The notes: a model not told the origin generated them from the letters alone. A stretch of 64,000 bases of DNA from an uncultured Actinomycetes bacterium (GCA_903825895.1 CAIKCI010000024.1:1-64000), one strand, 5' to 3'; counted from the first letter of the stretch, positions 16,279-25,012 are shown. Made by a program: numbers and translations.

Positions 16279-17814
16279 TTAGCGGTATGACTTCTTTCTT
16301 GGTGACTTCGTTGCGCCGAGGACCCTCACGTTGCGAGCTTCTGCTCCACGCTTTCCACGACCAACTTCGAATTCAACTTTTTGTCCAACGCTCAAGATGG
16401 TCGAAGGACCGTCAGCCAGGTTCGCTGCATGAACAAAGATGTCCTTGTCACCTGCTCGAGACACGAACCCAAAGCCGCGCTCTTCATCAAAGAACTTCAC
16501 GGTCCCTGTCGGACCCGACGAGCCTTGCGGTCCTCGGGCTGGTCGACTCGATTTCGGTGCGTGGGCGTTCGACGATCGATGGTTCGAGCCCTCCCGACGC
16601 TTTGACGAAGGTTCGTGGCGACGCTTTTCACGTGGCATGTGATCTTTTGGTGCTGCCGACGGGGCCCGCTTGGTGATCTTTTCTGGGTAGACCGGAGCGA
16701 CGAGCACCGAAGGCTCATCGAAACCCGGCTCGTAGCCAAGCTTGCGCTGCATTGATGCGACAGGTCGACGCTGGTCTTCAACAACCAACGAGACAACAAC
16801 ACCGTCGAGGCCTGCTCGACCCGTTCTCCCCGATCTATGCGTGTAGTCCGTGGCATCGGCTGGTGGGTCAAAGTGAATAACCCCAGGAAGCGCTTCGAGG
16901 TGAATTCCTCGAGCAGCAACATCTGTCGCTACTAAGGCCACCGCATTGCCACGCTCGAATTCTCGAAGCGCCCGCTCTCGCTGGTTTTGTGAGCGGTCAC
17001 CGTGAATCGCTACGGCTTTCAAGCCCGCGTCATCGAGTTGACGGGCTACCCGGTCAGCACCACGTTTGGTGCGACAGAACACAATGGCTCGGCCGAGTTG
17101 CGTCACGACGTCGGCGCAGACATTGAGGCGCTTGTCGCGCGATACGGCCCAGAAGAGGTGATCGACATCGCCGCTGAGCTCTTCGCTGCCTGTCACGTCG
17201 TGACGTGCAGGGTTCTTTTGATACTGCTTAACGAGTCCTTCGATCTCTTTGCCCATGGTGGCAGAGAACAACAGCACTTGACGTTCCTTCGAGGTCTGCT
17301 CGATCAATCGCTTGACCACGGGCAGGAATCCCATGTCCGCCATGCGGTCAGCTTCGTCAATCACCACAAGATCTACGTCAGAGAGATTCACCACTCGTTG
17401 TTCGAGCAGATCTTCTAAACGACCAGGACAAGCCACCAGGATGTCGATCCCCTTGGCCAGCGCTTGTTGGGTTGGGCCATAACGGGTTCCTCCATAGACG
17501 GCGATGACGCGCTTGGCTCCACCGTCTTTCATCGAGGCAATCTCGTCACGTACTTGGGCTGCCAGCTCTCGGGTGGGCTCGAGGATCAAACAGCGGGGGC
17601 GCTTGGGCTGTGAGTTCACACAGCGCTCTACGGCAGCAACCCCAAAGGCGATGGTCTTGCCTGAGCCCGTTGGGGCCTTGGCCACAACGTCTCTTCCCGC
17701 AAGCGCATCAGGGATCGCTTTTTCTTGAATAGGAAACGCTGCATCGATACCACGAGCAGTCAGTTTCGCAACGAGGGCAGGATCTACCCCAAGGTCGGCA
17801 AAGGATACGGGCAT
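16279..17814 (-). CDS. DEAD-box RNA helicase with C-terminal cold-shock domain
   Basis: A 511-residue fusion. The RecA-like helicase core carries every main motif: a Q-motif region FADLGVDPALVAKL, motif I APTGSGKT at about 47-54, Ia PTRELA, motif II DEAD at 153-156, motif III SAT, and motif VI HRSGRTGRAG. A basic, disordered linker (about 375-435) follows. Residues 436-500 are a cold-shock domain: TGTVKFFDEERGFGFVS contains RNP1 and DIFVHAANL contains RNP2. The product should unwind and bind structured RNA, probably in ribosome assembly or decay at low temperature. The leader is long (about 130 nt or more) and carries a hairpin near the ribosome-binding site (GGAG), which could be a temperature-sensitive control. 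Confidence 0.92.
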   Translation of the reverse strand: MPVSFADLGVDPALVAKLTARGIDAAFPIQEKAIPDALAGRDVVAKAPTGSGKTIAFGVAAVERCVNSQPKRPRCLILEPTRELAAQVRDEIASMKDGGAKRVIAVYGGTRYGPTQQALAKGIDILVACPGRLEDLLEQRVVNLSDVDLVVIDEADRMADMGFLPVVKRLIEQTSKERQVLLFSATMGKEIEGLVKQYQKNPARHDVTGSEELSGDVDHLFWAVSRDKRLNVCADVVTQLGRAIVFCRTKRGADRVARQLDDAGLKAVAIHGDRSQNQRERALREFERGNAVALVATDVAARGIHLEALPGVIHFDPPADATDYTHRSGRTGRAGLDGVVVSLVVEDQRRPVASMQRKLGYEPGFDEPSVLVAPVYPEKITKRAPSAAPKDHMPREKRRHEPSSKRREGSNHRSSNAHAPKSSRPARGPQGSSGPTGTVKFFDEERGFGFVSRAGDKDIFVHAANLADGPSTILSVGQKVEFEVGRGKRGAEARNVRVLGATKSPRKKSYR

Positions 17815-17828
17815 TAGTTACTCCAAAC

Positions 17829-17848
17829 GAGTTGACTGGGGCCAACTC
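17829..17848 (-). promoter_or_regulatory. Hairpin in the leader of the helicase-CSD gene
   Basis: GAGTTG at 17829-17834 pairs with CAACTC at 17843-17848 around an 8-nt loop. On the minus-strand transcript it lies about 15 nt upstream of the ATG at 17814 and just before the GGAG ribosome-binding site. A weak stem so close to the start could tune translation, for example with temperature. Inference only. Confidence 0.35.
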
Positions 17849-18063
17849 AAGCAACACGCAGGAGATAGCCCAGCCGCGACATGCGGCGGACGGCGCAAAC
17901 ACTTCGCAACCGACGTCTCCACTTTAGCAGGCCCGTTTGCGAAAAGAAACCTTTTCCCTGATTCGTAAGGGGCATCTATGGTTTCTCGCTGTTCACTCGG
18001 GTGGTTCTCTCTTTTTTCGCTACGATCGCCCTAAGCGGTGTCATTGGCGACGAGGAGAGAAGC

Positions 18064-18579
18064 ATGAGCGCAATTCCCGAAGCATCCTTACCCATCAGCG
18101 GAGTGGAACCAATATTTCGCCATCTCGACGATGCAGATGTTCCTTGGCAAAAAGTTCGACGCCAGCAAAATAGTGACGGTACCGAAGGAACGGTCTATGA
18201 AAAGTGGTTTGCTTTCTCTCCTGATCCCCAATATCTCTCGCTGCTAGCGAAATACTCACCGGGAATGGTGGTGCGTCGCCACGGGCATTTTTCACCTCAT
18301 ATCGTCTACATCATGGAGGGTGGCGCCACCTTCGGTGATCGCTGGTGTCCGGCGGGGACCCATATCGAACTCCCCTTTGGGGCCGCATTCGGGCCCATAG
18401 TGGCCGGCACCGACGGTGCCACCATGTTTGAGGTCATGCTCGGCGATCCCCGGTCATGGGGTGACCAGTCAGAACTCTTCGACACAGCGCTCTCGGCTCA
18501 GGGCGCTGTGGCGCTGCCCGACGAACCCCTTGAGTTTCCGCCATGGCTCGAAGATCTCCGCAGTCACTGGAACGACTGA
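18064..18579 (+). CDS. Cupin-domain protein
   Basis: A 171-residue protein. GAGGAGAG before ATG 18064 fixes the start; an upstream in-frame start at 18001 would add a doubtful hydrophobic leader. The cupin motif is YSPGMVVRRHGHFSPHIVYI followed by MEGG, with candidate metal ligands in HGHFSPH, and a second strand set around GTHIELPFGAAFGP. The family covers many enzymes and binding proteins, and no specific role can be read. It is transcribed away from the helicase gene and stands alone, followed after 56 bp by a zinc-ribbon ORF. Confidence 0.75.
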   Translation: MSAIPEASLPISGVEPIFRHLDDADVPWQKVRRQQNSDGTEGTVYEKWFAFSPDPQYLSLLAKYSPGMVVRRHGHFSPHIVYIMEGGATFGDRWCPAGTHIELPFGAAFGPIVAGTDGATMFEVMLGDPRSWGDQSELFDTALSAQGAVALPDEPLEFPPWLEDLRSHWND

Positions 18580-18635
18580 CGCTCGCACAAGGGGGAATAC
18601 GCCACTTCGCTGTGGTTATTTGCCAAACTTAGAGC

Positions 18636-18791
18636 GTGGAGTCACCTCAAACGCCGACAACTTCTCCGGCCACATGCTCAAATCCCTACGGAGTCTTCGA
18701 CGCGTGTCCGCTTTGTGACAGTGAGTTGACACCAGAACACGCCCACTTCAAGTGTTTTTCTTGCGGATGGCGCGACAGTTGTTGCGATTAA
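18636..18791 (+). CDS. Small zinc-ribbon protein, 51 residues
   Basis: This short ORF starts at GTG 18636; a stop codon lies two codons upstream in frame, so no earlier start is possible. It encodes a Thr/Pro/Ser-rich N-terminus, then CPLC at residues 24-27 and CFSC at 40-43, a classic pair of Cys-x2-Cys knuckles, ending in GWRDSCCD. The regular spacing, the clean ending and its place in an otherwise empty gap support it being real. No Shine-Dalgarno sequence is seen, so the mRNA may be leaderless. Function is unknown; a metal-binding or nucleic-acid-binding role is the usual expectation. Confidence 0.6.
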   Translation: MESPQTPTTSPATCSNPYGVFDACPLCDSELTPEHAHFKCFSCGWRDSCCD

Positions 18792-18819
18792 TCGCGAACT
18801 CATCGTTCAGACGGTGGCG

Positions 18820-19038
18820 TTAGCTCTCGGCGCTGTCTGAATCTTGGCTGCGAGAAGGGGGATCGCTCACGGTCCGAGATGCGCTGGACGTTGGTTCTTT
18901 GTCGCCAAATGATTCGCGTCGCATCCAAATGTACGCGAACGTAAAAAGTCCGCTGAAAAGCACCATCGCAACCACAGGTAAGACAAATTTCATGTCGGTC
19001 CAATCTTCTGAGCGCACATTTACCTTACGCCGAATCAC
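18820..19038 (-). CDS. Small single-pass membrane protein
   Basis: A 72-residue ORF starting at GTG 19038, preceded by GGAGAG at a suitable distance. A single transmembrane helix occupies about residues 17-40 (KFVLPVVAMVLFSGLFTFAY). The remainder is hydrophilic and Ser/Asp-rich, ending DSDSAES. An alternative start is the internal ATG of MKFVLPV. No family is recognised. It diverges from the M15-like/asnB pair and converges on the zinc-ribbon ORF. Confidence 0.55.
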   Translation of the reverse strand: MIRRKVNVRSEDWTDMKFVLPVVAMVLFSGLFTFAYIWMRRESFGDKEPTSSASRTVSDPPSRSQDSDSAES

Positions 19039-19104
19039 TTGGTCTCTCCGACCTCACTGCCAGAACTCCCCCACCAGCTCCATGTGAAGGGACTACAGGC
19101 GGCC

Positions 19105-19126
19105 CCGTGCCCACAAATGGGCACGG
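19105..19126. promoter_or_regulatory. Perfect 9-bp stem-loop before the M15-like/asnB pair
   Basis: CCGTGCCCA (19105-19113), loop CAAA, TGGGCACGG (19118-19126). It lies 27 bp upstream of the ATG at 19154, between divergent genes, with no T-run on either side, so a terminator is unlikely. It may be an operator palindrome or an RNA hairpin in the leader of the pair. Confidence 0.55.
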
Positions 19127-19153
19127 TGACGGTTCCTGATATCTTGGTACTCC

Positions 19154-20017
19154 ATGCAGTCGTCGGCCACACAGCCAGAAGCCGCACGAATCCTGCTTGA
19201 GCGACGAGCAGCGATCGATGCGTTGACCGTCGACCTCGAAGCCCTCGGGGAGCATCCTCGCGTGGAGGCGGTCTCCACAACGATCCATCGAGGGCTCGCC
19301 AACCCACTCTTGTCCGACCTTTGTGACCTCCGAGGTGGCGAAGATCGCCTGATCAATCAATCCTGCAGCGAGTTTGAACGCTTCGGCCCCTCGCAGGCAT
19401 CCAACGCAATGTCACCTGCAGGTATCGTAAGAATTCTCCTGCTCCAGAATCTCGACCTGCTGTGGTGGGACGACGAAGAGGACTTCCTTACCGATGAGGC
19501 GGTGCACAGCAATACCCAACTGATAGATCTGCAGATCGCACGAAGAAAGGGCGTGGTCCGCTTTGGATTTGGCATTGCACCACAGTCCATCTTGGGCAGG
19601 GGTCGTGATTTTGTCGTGCAGCGACTTTTTCCGAAGCGTCAGCCGTCGGGACCCGGACTTTCCTTCACCCATGTTCGCCCCGAGATGCTCGCCCTCCTCA
19701 ACGAAGTAGCTGATGCCGTTGCCGCCAAAGCACCTGCTGGTACGCCTCGGATCTGGGTGACGTCGATTACACGTTCAGTTTCCTATCAAGACCATCTTCG
19801 TGCATTGGGATTTTCCGCTCTCCTGCCCTCTGCGCATTGTCGGGGTTGGGCGGCTGACATTGAAGTTGCGTGGTTTGAGCAGTACGGTGCGACTGATGCG
19901 CTTACCTCAACGCTGCTTGAGTACCTAGACGCTGGCATCCTCAATGTGATCGACGAGGGCCGAGCGTGGCACATTTGTCTCAACCCCGACGTCGTCGACG
20001 TGTACACCCTCAACTGA
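19154..20017 (+). CDS. M15 (VanY/DUF5715)-like protein, probable peptidoglycan-related zinc peptidase
   Basis: A 287-residue protein. The N-terminal 160 residues match nothing I recognise. The C-terminal domain carries the M15 zinc-site pattern: S226-A-H228-C-R-G-W-A-A-D235 fits SxHxxGxAxD, and E268 with W272-H273 fits the closing E...WH motif, so H228, D235 and H273 would bind zinc. M15 enzymes cleave D-Ala-D-Ala or related peptidoglycan links. No signal peptide or membrane segment is visible, so the product appears cytoplasmic, unusual for a cell-wall peptidase. It ends 10 bp before asnB, so they are likely cotranscribed. Confidence 0.65.
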   Translation: MQSSATQPEAARILLERRAAIDALTVDLEALGEHPRVEAVSTTIHRGLANPLLSDLCDLRGGEDRLINQSCSEFERFGPSQASNAMSPAGIVRILLLQNLDLLWWDDEEDFLTDEAVHSNTQLIDLQIARRKGVVRFGFGIAPQSILGRGRDFVVQRLFPKRQPSGPGLSFTHVRPEMLALLNEVADAVAAKAPAGTPRIWVTSITRSVSYQDHLRALGFSALLPSAHCRGWAADIEVAWFEQYGATDALTSTLLEYLDAGILNVIDEGRAWHICLNPDVVDVYTLN

Positions 20018-20027
20018 GGTTGGACTC

Positions 20028-21623
20028 ATGTGTGGTATCGCTCTCCTCCTTGGCTCTCCTCTCGCCGCCAGTGATCGCGCCCACTTTGCCGCCATGGCTG
20101 ACGCCATTTCCCCTCGTGGCGAATCGCTCGAACGAGCCGATCATGGCGATGCACTGCTCGCCACGTCTCGGCTGAGGATCGTCGACAGAGACCACGCGCA
20201 GCAGCCGTGGGTGGATGCGACAGGACGTTGGTCCCTGTGCTTCAACGGCGAGATTTTCAACCACAATGAACTCCGCGCTCGGCTCCTCGGTGAGGGTCGG
20301 CGATTTCGTTCCTTGTCAGACACCGAAGTCGTCCTCGAGGCGGTCTTGGCCTGGGGTGAAGCAGCGTTGCTGGCGTTTCGGGGCGAGTTCGCCATCGCTA
20401 TCTTTGATCACGACCGCGCCACGGCGTTTATCGCTCGTGATCCCGCCGGGATTAAGCCGCTCTACTGGCTTGTCGACGAAGGTCGCCTTGCTCTCGCTTC
20501 TGAAATCAAAGCGCTCGTAGCGTTCGGTGGTCGAATCGAAGAAGTCCCACCGGGATACTGCGGGACGATACAAGCGGGTCAGCTCCCCAATCTGCACCCG
20601 TATCTTGATCTCTTGCGCCTAGGAGAGAATGAACCTCAGGTCGATGATATCGAGACGGCCGTCTCGATGGTTGCCACGACCCTGCGAGCTGCGATTGAGC
20701 GACGGGTCGACACTGATCTTCCCGTCGGCGTGATTCTCTCAGGTGGCCTTGACTCCTCAATTATTGCGACCGAAGTTTCACGTCTCCACCCCGACTGCGT
20801 TGCCTTCACCGTGGGTGCACCGGGGAGCGAAGATTTGGAATATGCAAAGCGATTAACGGCAGACCTCTGCATCGAGCATGTCGTCATCGAACTTCAGCCA
20901 CATCAAATTGGGAGGGCACAGGTAAAAGAAGCCGTGCGCGTGACCGAATGCACCGAATATGGCGATGTCATTAATGCGGTGGTGTCGATGGAGATCTTCA
21001 AAGCGGTCCATGCTCGAGGAATCAAGGTCGTGCTCGTAGGCGACGGATCCGACGAACTCTTCGGTGGGTATGACATGTACAAGGATGTCGATGTCGATAT
21101 TGCCAGACGGCTTTTTCTCCACAAAATCCGCCAACTTTCTCGAACCGAACTCCAACGGGTAGATCGCACCTCCATGGGTCAATGTGTCGAAGCTCGCGTG
21201 CCGTACCTGGATCTAGAGATGCTGCTCCTTTCGATGCGCTTACCTCTCGACTACAAGGTGCGAGACGGCTACGAGAAGTGGGTGTTGCGCAGAGCGTTCG
21301 ATGACGTCCTGCCTGACTACATCCTCGCTCGCCACAAAAACCCGATGTCGCACTCCTCGGGCCTCCATGAGCGCATTCGGATCTATAAGCCCTGGATGTC
21401 GAAGTGGTATCGCTCCTATGGCTACGACGCCCACGCTTCGATGCACCGAGACTTCTCGATTGAACTTCTCCGCGCCAATAATGACTTTGAATCTGCGCTG
21501 GTGGCTGCTGAGCGTCAAGAGGACTACTCGATGAGCGAGCTCATCAAAGATTTTCTCGGCGCGCTGCGGTGGAATATTCTCAACATGCTTCATCCGGGAA
21601 GATCGAGTCGAGAAGGACGCTAA
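20028..21623 (+). CDS. asnB: Asparagine synthetase (glutamine-hydrolysing), AsnB-like
   Basis: A 531-residue class II amidotransferase. The catalytic Cys is residue 2 (MCGIALLLG). The glutaminase domain includes SPRGESLE, CFNGEIFNHNELR and RDPAGIKPLYW. The ATP-pyrophosphatase loop is ILSGGLDSS at about 234-242, followed by LVGDGSDELFGGYDMYKD and RVPYLD. It normally makes asparagine from aspartate and glutamine. In corynebacteria and mycobacteria an AsnB relative instead amidates the diaminopimelate of peptidoglycan, so pairing with an M15-like protein makes a cell-wall substrate worth considering. It is somewhat shorter than E. coli AsnB. Confidence 0.88.
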   Translation: MCGIALLLGSPLAASDRAHFAAMADAISPRGESLERADHGDALLATSRLRIVDRDHAQQPWVDATGRWSLCFNGEIFNHNELRARLLGEGRRFRSLSDTEVVLEAVLAWGEAALLAFRGEFAIAIFDHDRATAFIARDPAGIKPLYWLVDEGRLALASEIKALVAFGGRIEEVPPGYCGTIQAGQLPNLHPYLDLLRLGENEPQVDDIETAVSMVATTLRAAIERRVDTDLPVGVILSGGLDSSIIATEVSRLHPDCVAFTVGAPGSEDLEYAKRLTADLCIEHVVIELQPHQIGRAQVKEAVRVTECTEYGDVINAVVSMEIFKAVHARGIKVVLVGDGSDELFGGYDMYKDVDVDIARRLFLHKIRQLSRTELQRVDRTSMGQCVEARVPYLDLEMLLLSMRLPLDYKVRDGYEKWVLRRAFDDVLPDYILARHKNPMSHSSGLHERIRIYKPWMSKWYRSYGYDAHASMHRDFSIELLRANNDFESALVAAERQEDYSMSELIKDFLGALRWNILNMLHPGRSSREGR

Positions 21624-21692
21624 TTTTTGCGCACTGTGTCGGTGCCGTGCACGCCGAATCAAGGGCAATGATCGTGTGTTCCCGATCAGTGG

Positions 21693-21766
21693 TGGGCCGT
21701 ACAGGACTTGAACCTGTGACCCCTTGCGTGTCATGCAAGTGCGCTACCAGACTGCGCCAACGGCCC
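21693..21766 (-). tRNA. tRNA-Val (anticodon GAC)
   Basis: 74 nt on the minus strand: acceptor GGGCCGT/ACGGCCC, D-arm GCGC-AGTCTGGTA-GCGC, anticodon stem CTTGC/GCAAG with loop ATGACAC (anticodon GAC, valine), T-arm CAGGTTCAAGTCCTG, discriminator A. CCA is not fully encoded. Just downstream, TGATCG and CGATCA (21669-21674, 21683-21688) can form a short hairpin. Confidence 0.97.
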
Positions 21767-21826
21767 CTTCAAACTCTCAGCGTAGCACCGGTCGTTTCGC
21801 TCTGGGCCAGACTGGCACGGTGCACG

Positions 21827-22540
21827 TTACTTCTCTACGAGTGAGATTGGCCAAACAAAGTCGTCTGGATTGAGTCCGCGTCGGCCATTTTTGCGTTGGT
21901 AGTCATCGAATCCATCGGCCCATTCTCGATGCCACTTCATCTGCTGCGCGGTCAAGACATGGGCGTCCATGTCCACAATCTGAGGGAACTTCTCCGCCAT
22001 GGCTAGCAAAACAAACGCTGATGCCGTGGCATCGCCGCTGGCGTCATGTGCTGCTTCATTGGTTACGCCGTAGTTTGCGCACACCAGGTCCAAGGTACGT
22101 TTTCCTTTGCGATATTTGTCGAGTGCACGGTCCATAACGAGTGGATCTAAGACTGGACCCGACCATCCCAACGCGTTGAGCCCACTTCCCATCACAACTC
22201 GTGCCCTCGCATCCGTCATCGTGAGGTCGTAACTTAAATTAAATCCAACAACGGGCGTTCCTTCCTTTGACGCTTCGAGTAACGCCGTCACGATCTCATG
22301 GACCGCATCGTCCATAGGCATCCCTTCCGCCATGGCCCGTTCAGTTGAAATGCCGTGCACGTTTGAGGCACCTTCGGGGATCGGCCTTCCCGGATTCACC
22401 AGTGCGGTGCGAGAGTGAACGACCTGACCCTCGTCAAAATGCACCAGGGCAAAAGAAACAGGAACGTCGGTTAATTTATCGACCCCCGTCGTCTCGAGGT
22501 CAAAAGCGAGAAGTTTCCCAGAGCGCCACGAATCGGTCAT
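21827..22540 (-). CDS. DEDDh 3'-5' exonuclease (DnaQ-like)
   Basis: A 237-residue exonuclease (start ATG 22540; GTG 22579 is an alternative). The three exonuclease motifs are visible: FDLETTGVD near residue 12 (ExoI), NLSYDLTMTDA (ExoII) and HDASGDATASA (ExoIII, the DEDDh form with His). A long insert between motifs resembles the stand-alone enzymes annotated as exonuclease domain proteins rather than Pol III epsilon. It would degrade DNA or RNA 3' ends with two metal ions. It diverges from the NAGPA-like gene. Confidence 0.88.
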   Translation of the reverse strand: MTDSWRSGKLLAFDLETTGVDKLTDVPVSFALVHFDEGQVVHSRTALVNPGRPIPEGASNVHGISTERAMAEGMPMDDAVHEIVTALLEASKEGTPVVGFNLSYDLTMTDARARVVMGSGLNALGWSGPVLDPLVMDRALDKYRKGKRTLDLVCANYGVTNEAAHDASGDATASAFVLLAMAEKFPQIVDMDAHVLTAQQMKWHREWADGFDDYQRKNGRRGLNPDDFVWPISLVEK

Positions 22541-22620
22541 GGTCGAAGTTTGCCATGAGGGTGGGACAAATTCGTGCACCTCGCCCAGCGTCCTACAGAA
22601 CAGGGCCTCGAGACTCTACG

Positions 22621-23709
22621 ATGCACTACGTGAGTAATTCGGACTCTTCGGGTCAACAGCTGACCCGGTCTCAACTCAAACAGGAGCAAGGTCGCTCTGT
22701 TTCGGTTCGAAAACAACGTCAACGTCGACGCCTTTTTCCATTGATCGCTCTGCCCCTCACCGTTGCAGCGCTTGGCTGGTATCTCATCAAGCCTTCCACG
22801 ACGTCGACAACGTCCCCGACGACGACCGCCTCCCCTGCGACCACCACGACGACTGCTGTTCCGTACCTGCCCCCCTCGGTCAAGCCCACCATCACCCCTG
22901 CAACGGCCAATGAGGGAGTGTGGACAGCTCAGGACACCTGGCTTCCCGGAGCACCTCGAGTCATGACCACGTCGTGGAGGCCAGAAGCATCCAACCCCAA
23001 CGTGGTGGCCTATGCCAGTTGGATGCGCTCCTCCTCGAGTCTTCTCGCCCTTTACCCCGGCTACGAGGGACCGGGTCCGAGCACACTGTCACGTGGACCA
23101 GAGGATGTCCCCCCATCAGCACGGCCAGCATTGATCGCTACCTTTAACTCTGGTTTCTACGAAAAAGACAGTGCTGCGGGGTTTTACACCAACGGGACGC
23201 TCTACTATCCCATGGTCAATGGCCTCGCCACGGTCGTTGAGTACGCGAATGGGACCGTCGATATCGTCGATTGGCAAGGTGGAGCGAGTCCAGGACCAAC
23301 GATCATGATGGCGCGCCAGAACCTGTCTCTGCTCGTCAACAACGCGCAGGCCACACCACAAGTTGGCAACGGCCCAGCGTTCGGCGTCACGCTCCATGGC
23401 GTTCCCGCAGTTTGGAGAACGGCGCTTGGAATTGATGCCCATGGCAACTTGATCTATGTGGCCGCCCCAGAACAGACGGCGGCCAGCTTGGCTCAAATTT
23501 TGCTTCAGTTGGGATGCGTGCGGGCCATGCAACTCGACATCAATCCCGAGTGGCCGATCTATAACACCTACGGCGGACCGGGAGCGGCAAACCCCACACT
23601 GAAGGTTCCGAACCCCAATCAAGTCCCCTGGAGATTCCTCAATTCTTCCACTAAGGACTTCTTCGCCCTCTATGCCCATGTGCCTGGAAATGTCCAGACG
23701 CCCTGGTGA
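22621..23709 (+). CDS. Membrane-anchored phosphodiester glycosidase (NAGPA-like domain)
   Basis: A 362-residue protein starting at ATG 22621. A basic N-terminus and transmembrane helix (about 41-58) precede a Thr/Ser/Pro stalk (about 60-85). The extracytoplasmic domain resembles the NAGPA family that cleaves sugar phosphodiesters: ATFNSGFYEKDSAAGFYTNG, NGPAFGVTLHG, TALGIDAHGNLIYVAA, and AMQLDINPEWPIY near the C-terminus. In bacteria such domains act on wall-linked glycans or glycerophosphodiesters. It is followed after 68 bp by the CapA-like gene on the same strand. Confidence 0.8.
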   Translation: MHYVSNSDSSGQQLTRSQLKQEQGRSVSVRKQRQRRRLFPLIALPLTVAALGWYLIKPSTTSTTSPTTTASPATTTTTAVPYLPPSVKPTITPATANEGVWTAQDTWLPGAPRVMTTSWRPEASNPNVVAYASWMRSSSSLLALYPGYEGPGPSTLSRGPEDVPPSARPALIATFNSGFYEKDSAAGFYTNGTLYYPMVNGLATVVEYANGTVDIVDWQGGASPGPTIMMARQNLSLLVNNAQATPQVGNGPAFGVTLHGVPAVWRTALGIDAHGNLIYVAAPEQTAASLAQILLQLGCVRAMQLDINPEWPIYNTYGGPGAANPTLKVPNPNQVPWRFLNSSTKDFFALYAHVPGNVQTPW

Positions 23710-23777
23710 GCAGGCAACCCCGCTGAGATCGTGAAGAATGGCACCATGACCTTGGCCGCAGCCCTAGGTGGCGCACG

Positions 23778-25010
23778 ATGAGTTGGCCGCCACCACCACC
23801 CCCTGCGCGAGGGTCTCGTCAAGAGCGAAAGCGCGCTACTCGGCGGCAATACATGATGCGCAGAGTGATGGTATTCGGTGCTCTTGGGCTCACCGTCATT
23901 TTGGTCCTCATCTTGATCACGAGTTTTGTCGGCTCTTCGTCGAAGACGGCCGCGCCGACGACAACCACGTCGACACCCAAAGGCACGACCACGACAACCT
24001 TTGCCCCAAGTAACCCCGTCATCATGAGTTTTGTCGGAGACGCCGATCTCGGGAACACGCCGGCGTTGGCGCCAAATGCCAGTACCTATTTCGCCTCGGT
24101 ACAGTCCGCACTCACTGCACCCATTGAGTTCATGAACTTAGAGGGGACGTTGACTGACGCAACGGGATCCAAATGTGGGCCGTCCTCTACCCAGTGTTAT
24201 GCCTTTCACAATCCACCGGCGTATGCGCAAATCTACAAGTCTGCTGGGTTTAACGTCGTCAACAGCGCCAACAACCACTCCCATGATTTCGGTAGTCAAG
24301 GTGTCAGCGATACGTCTACAGCGCTCAGCGCCGCTGGCATTTCACAAGCCGGGCTCCCCGGCCAGATCGGCTACGCAACGGAAGGCAAAACCAAAGTTGC
24401 TTTCGTGGACTTTGCTCCCTACAGCACGGCAAATAATTTGCTCGATGTCCCTGCTGCTCAGGCGTTAATTGCTCAAGCGAAGACACAAGCGCAGGTGGTC
24501 GTGGTCTACATGCACGCTGGCGCCGAAGGGTCATCTGCTGATCACGTCACTGGCCAAGAAGAGAGCTACGTCGGAGAGGACCGAGGCAATCCACAAGCTT
24601 TTGCTCAAATGTCCATCGATGCGGGTGCTGATTTGGTCGTAGCGAGTGGACCTCACGTCTTGCGGGGAATGCAGTGGTATCACAACCACCTCATTGCCTA
24701 CAGTCTCGGGAACTTTGCGGGGTACGGAAACTTCTCAACGTCTGGACTCTTGAACCTTTCGGCCATCTTGAATGTCACGCTCTCGAGCACCGGGCAGTTC
24801 ATGGCCGGGCGCCTGACGTCGCTCGTCTTTCAAGGCCAAGGCCAGCCAGTCCTCGATTCAACGAACCAAGCAGCAACGTTAATGAACACGTTGTCAACCG
24901 CTGATTTTGGCGCCAACGCAGTCCTCGTTGCTCCGAACGGGCAACTGCAACTTCCGGCAGGTGCCGTCGTGGCGACCACGACGACGATCAAGGCGCCGAA
25001 GAAGAAGTAG
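23778..25010 (+). CDS. CapA-like metallophosphatase-fold protein with Thr-rich stalk
   Basis: A 410-residue CapA/PgsA-family protein. Residues about 1-30 are basic and proline-rich, a membrane anchor follows (about 32-52), then a poly-Thr stalk (about 58-75). The catalytic domain has all family motifs: FVGDADLG, MNLEGTLT, NSANNHSHDFG, HAGAEGSS, and GPHVLRGMQWYHNHLIAYSLGNF. CapA homologues take part in poly-gamma-glutamate or capsule synthesis and have a calcineurin-like metal site. No pgsB/capB ligase is in the window, so the substrate is unclear. It ends 2 bp before the convergent gene at 25013. Confidence 0.85.
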   Translation: MSWPPPPPPARGSRQERKRATRRQYMMRRVMVFGALGLTVILVLILITSFVGSSSKTAAPTTTTSTPKGTTTTTFAPSNPVIMSFVGDADLGNTPALAPNASTYFASVQSALTAPIEFMNLEGTLTDATGSKCGPSSTQCYAFHNPPAYAQIYKSAGFNVVNSANNHSHDFGSQGVSDTSTALSAAGISQAGLPGQIGYATEGKTKVAFVDFAPYSTANNLLDVPAAQALIAQAKTQAQVVVVYMHAGAEGSSADHVTGQEESYVGEDRGNPQAFAQMSIDAGADLVVASGPHVLRGMQWYHNHLIAYSLGNFAGYGNFSTSGLLNLSAILNVTLSSTGQFMAGRLTSLVFQGQGQPVLDSTNQAATLMNTLSTADFGANAVLVAPNGQLQLPAGAVVATTTTIKAPKKK

Positions 25011-25012
25011 GC

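Noticed and set aside
23746-23781. 11-codon ORF whose stop overlaps the CapA-like start (ATGA)
   Set aside because: Too short to judge and lacking a ribosome-binding site; the overlap could be chance, though translational coupling remains possible.
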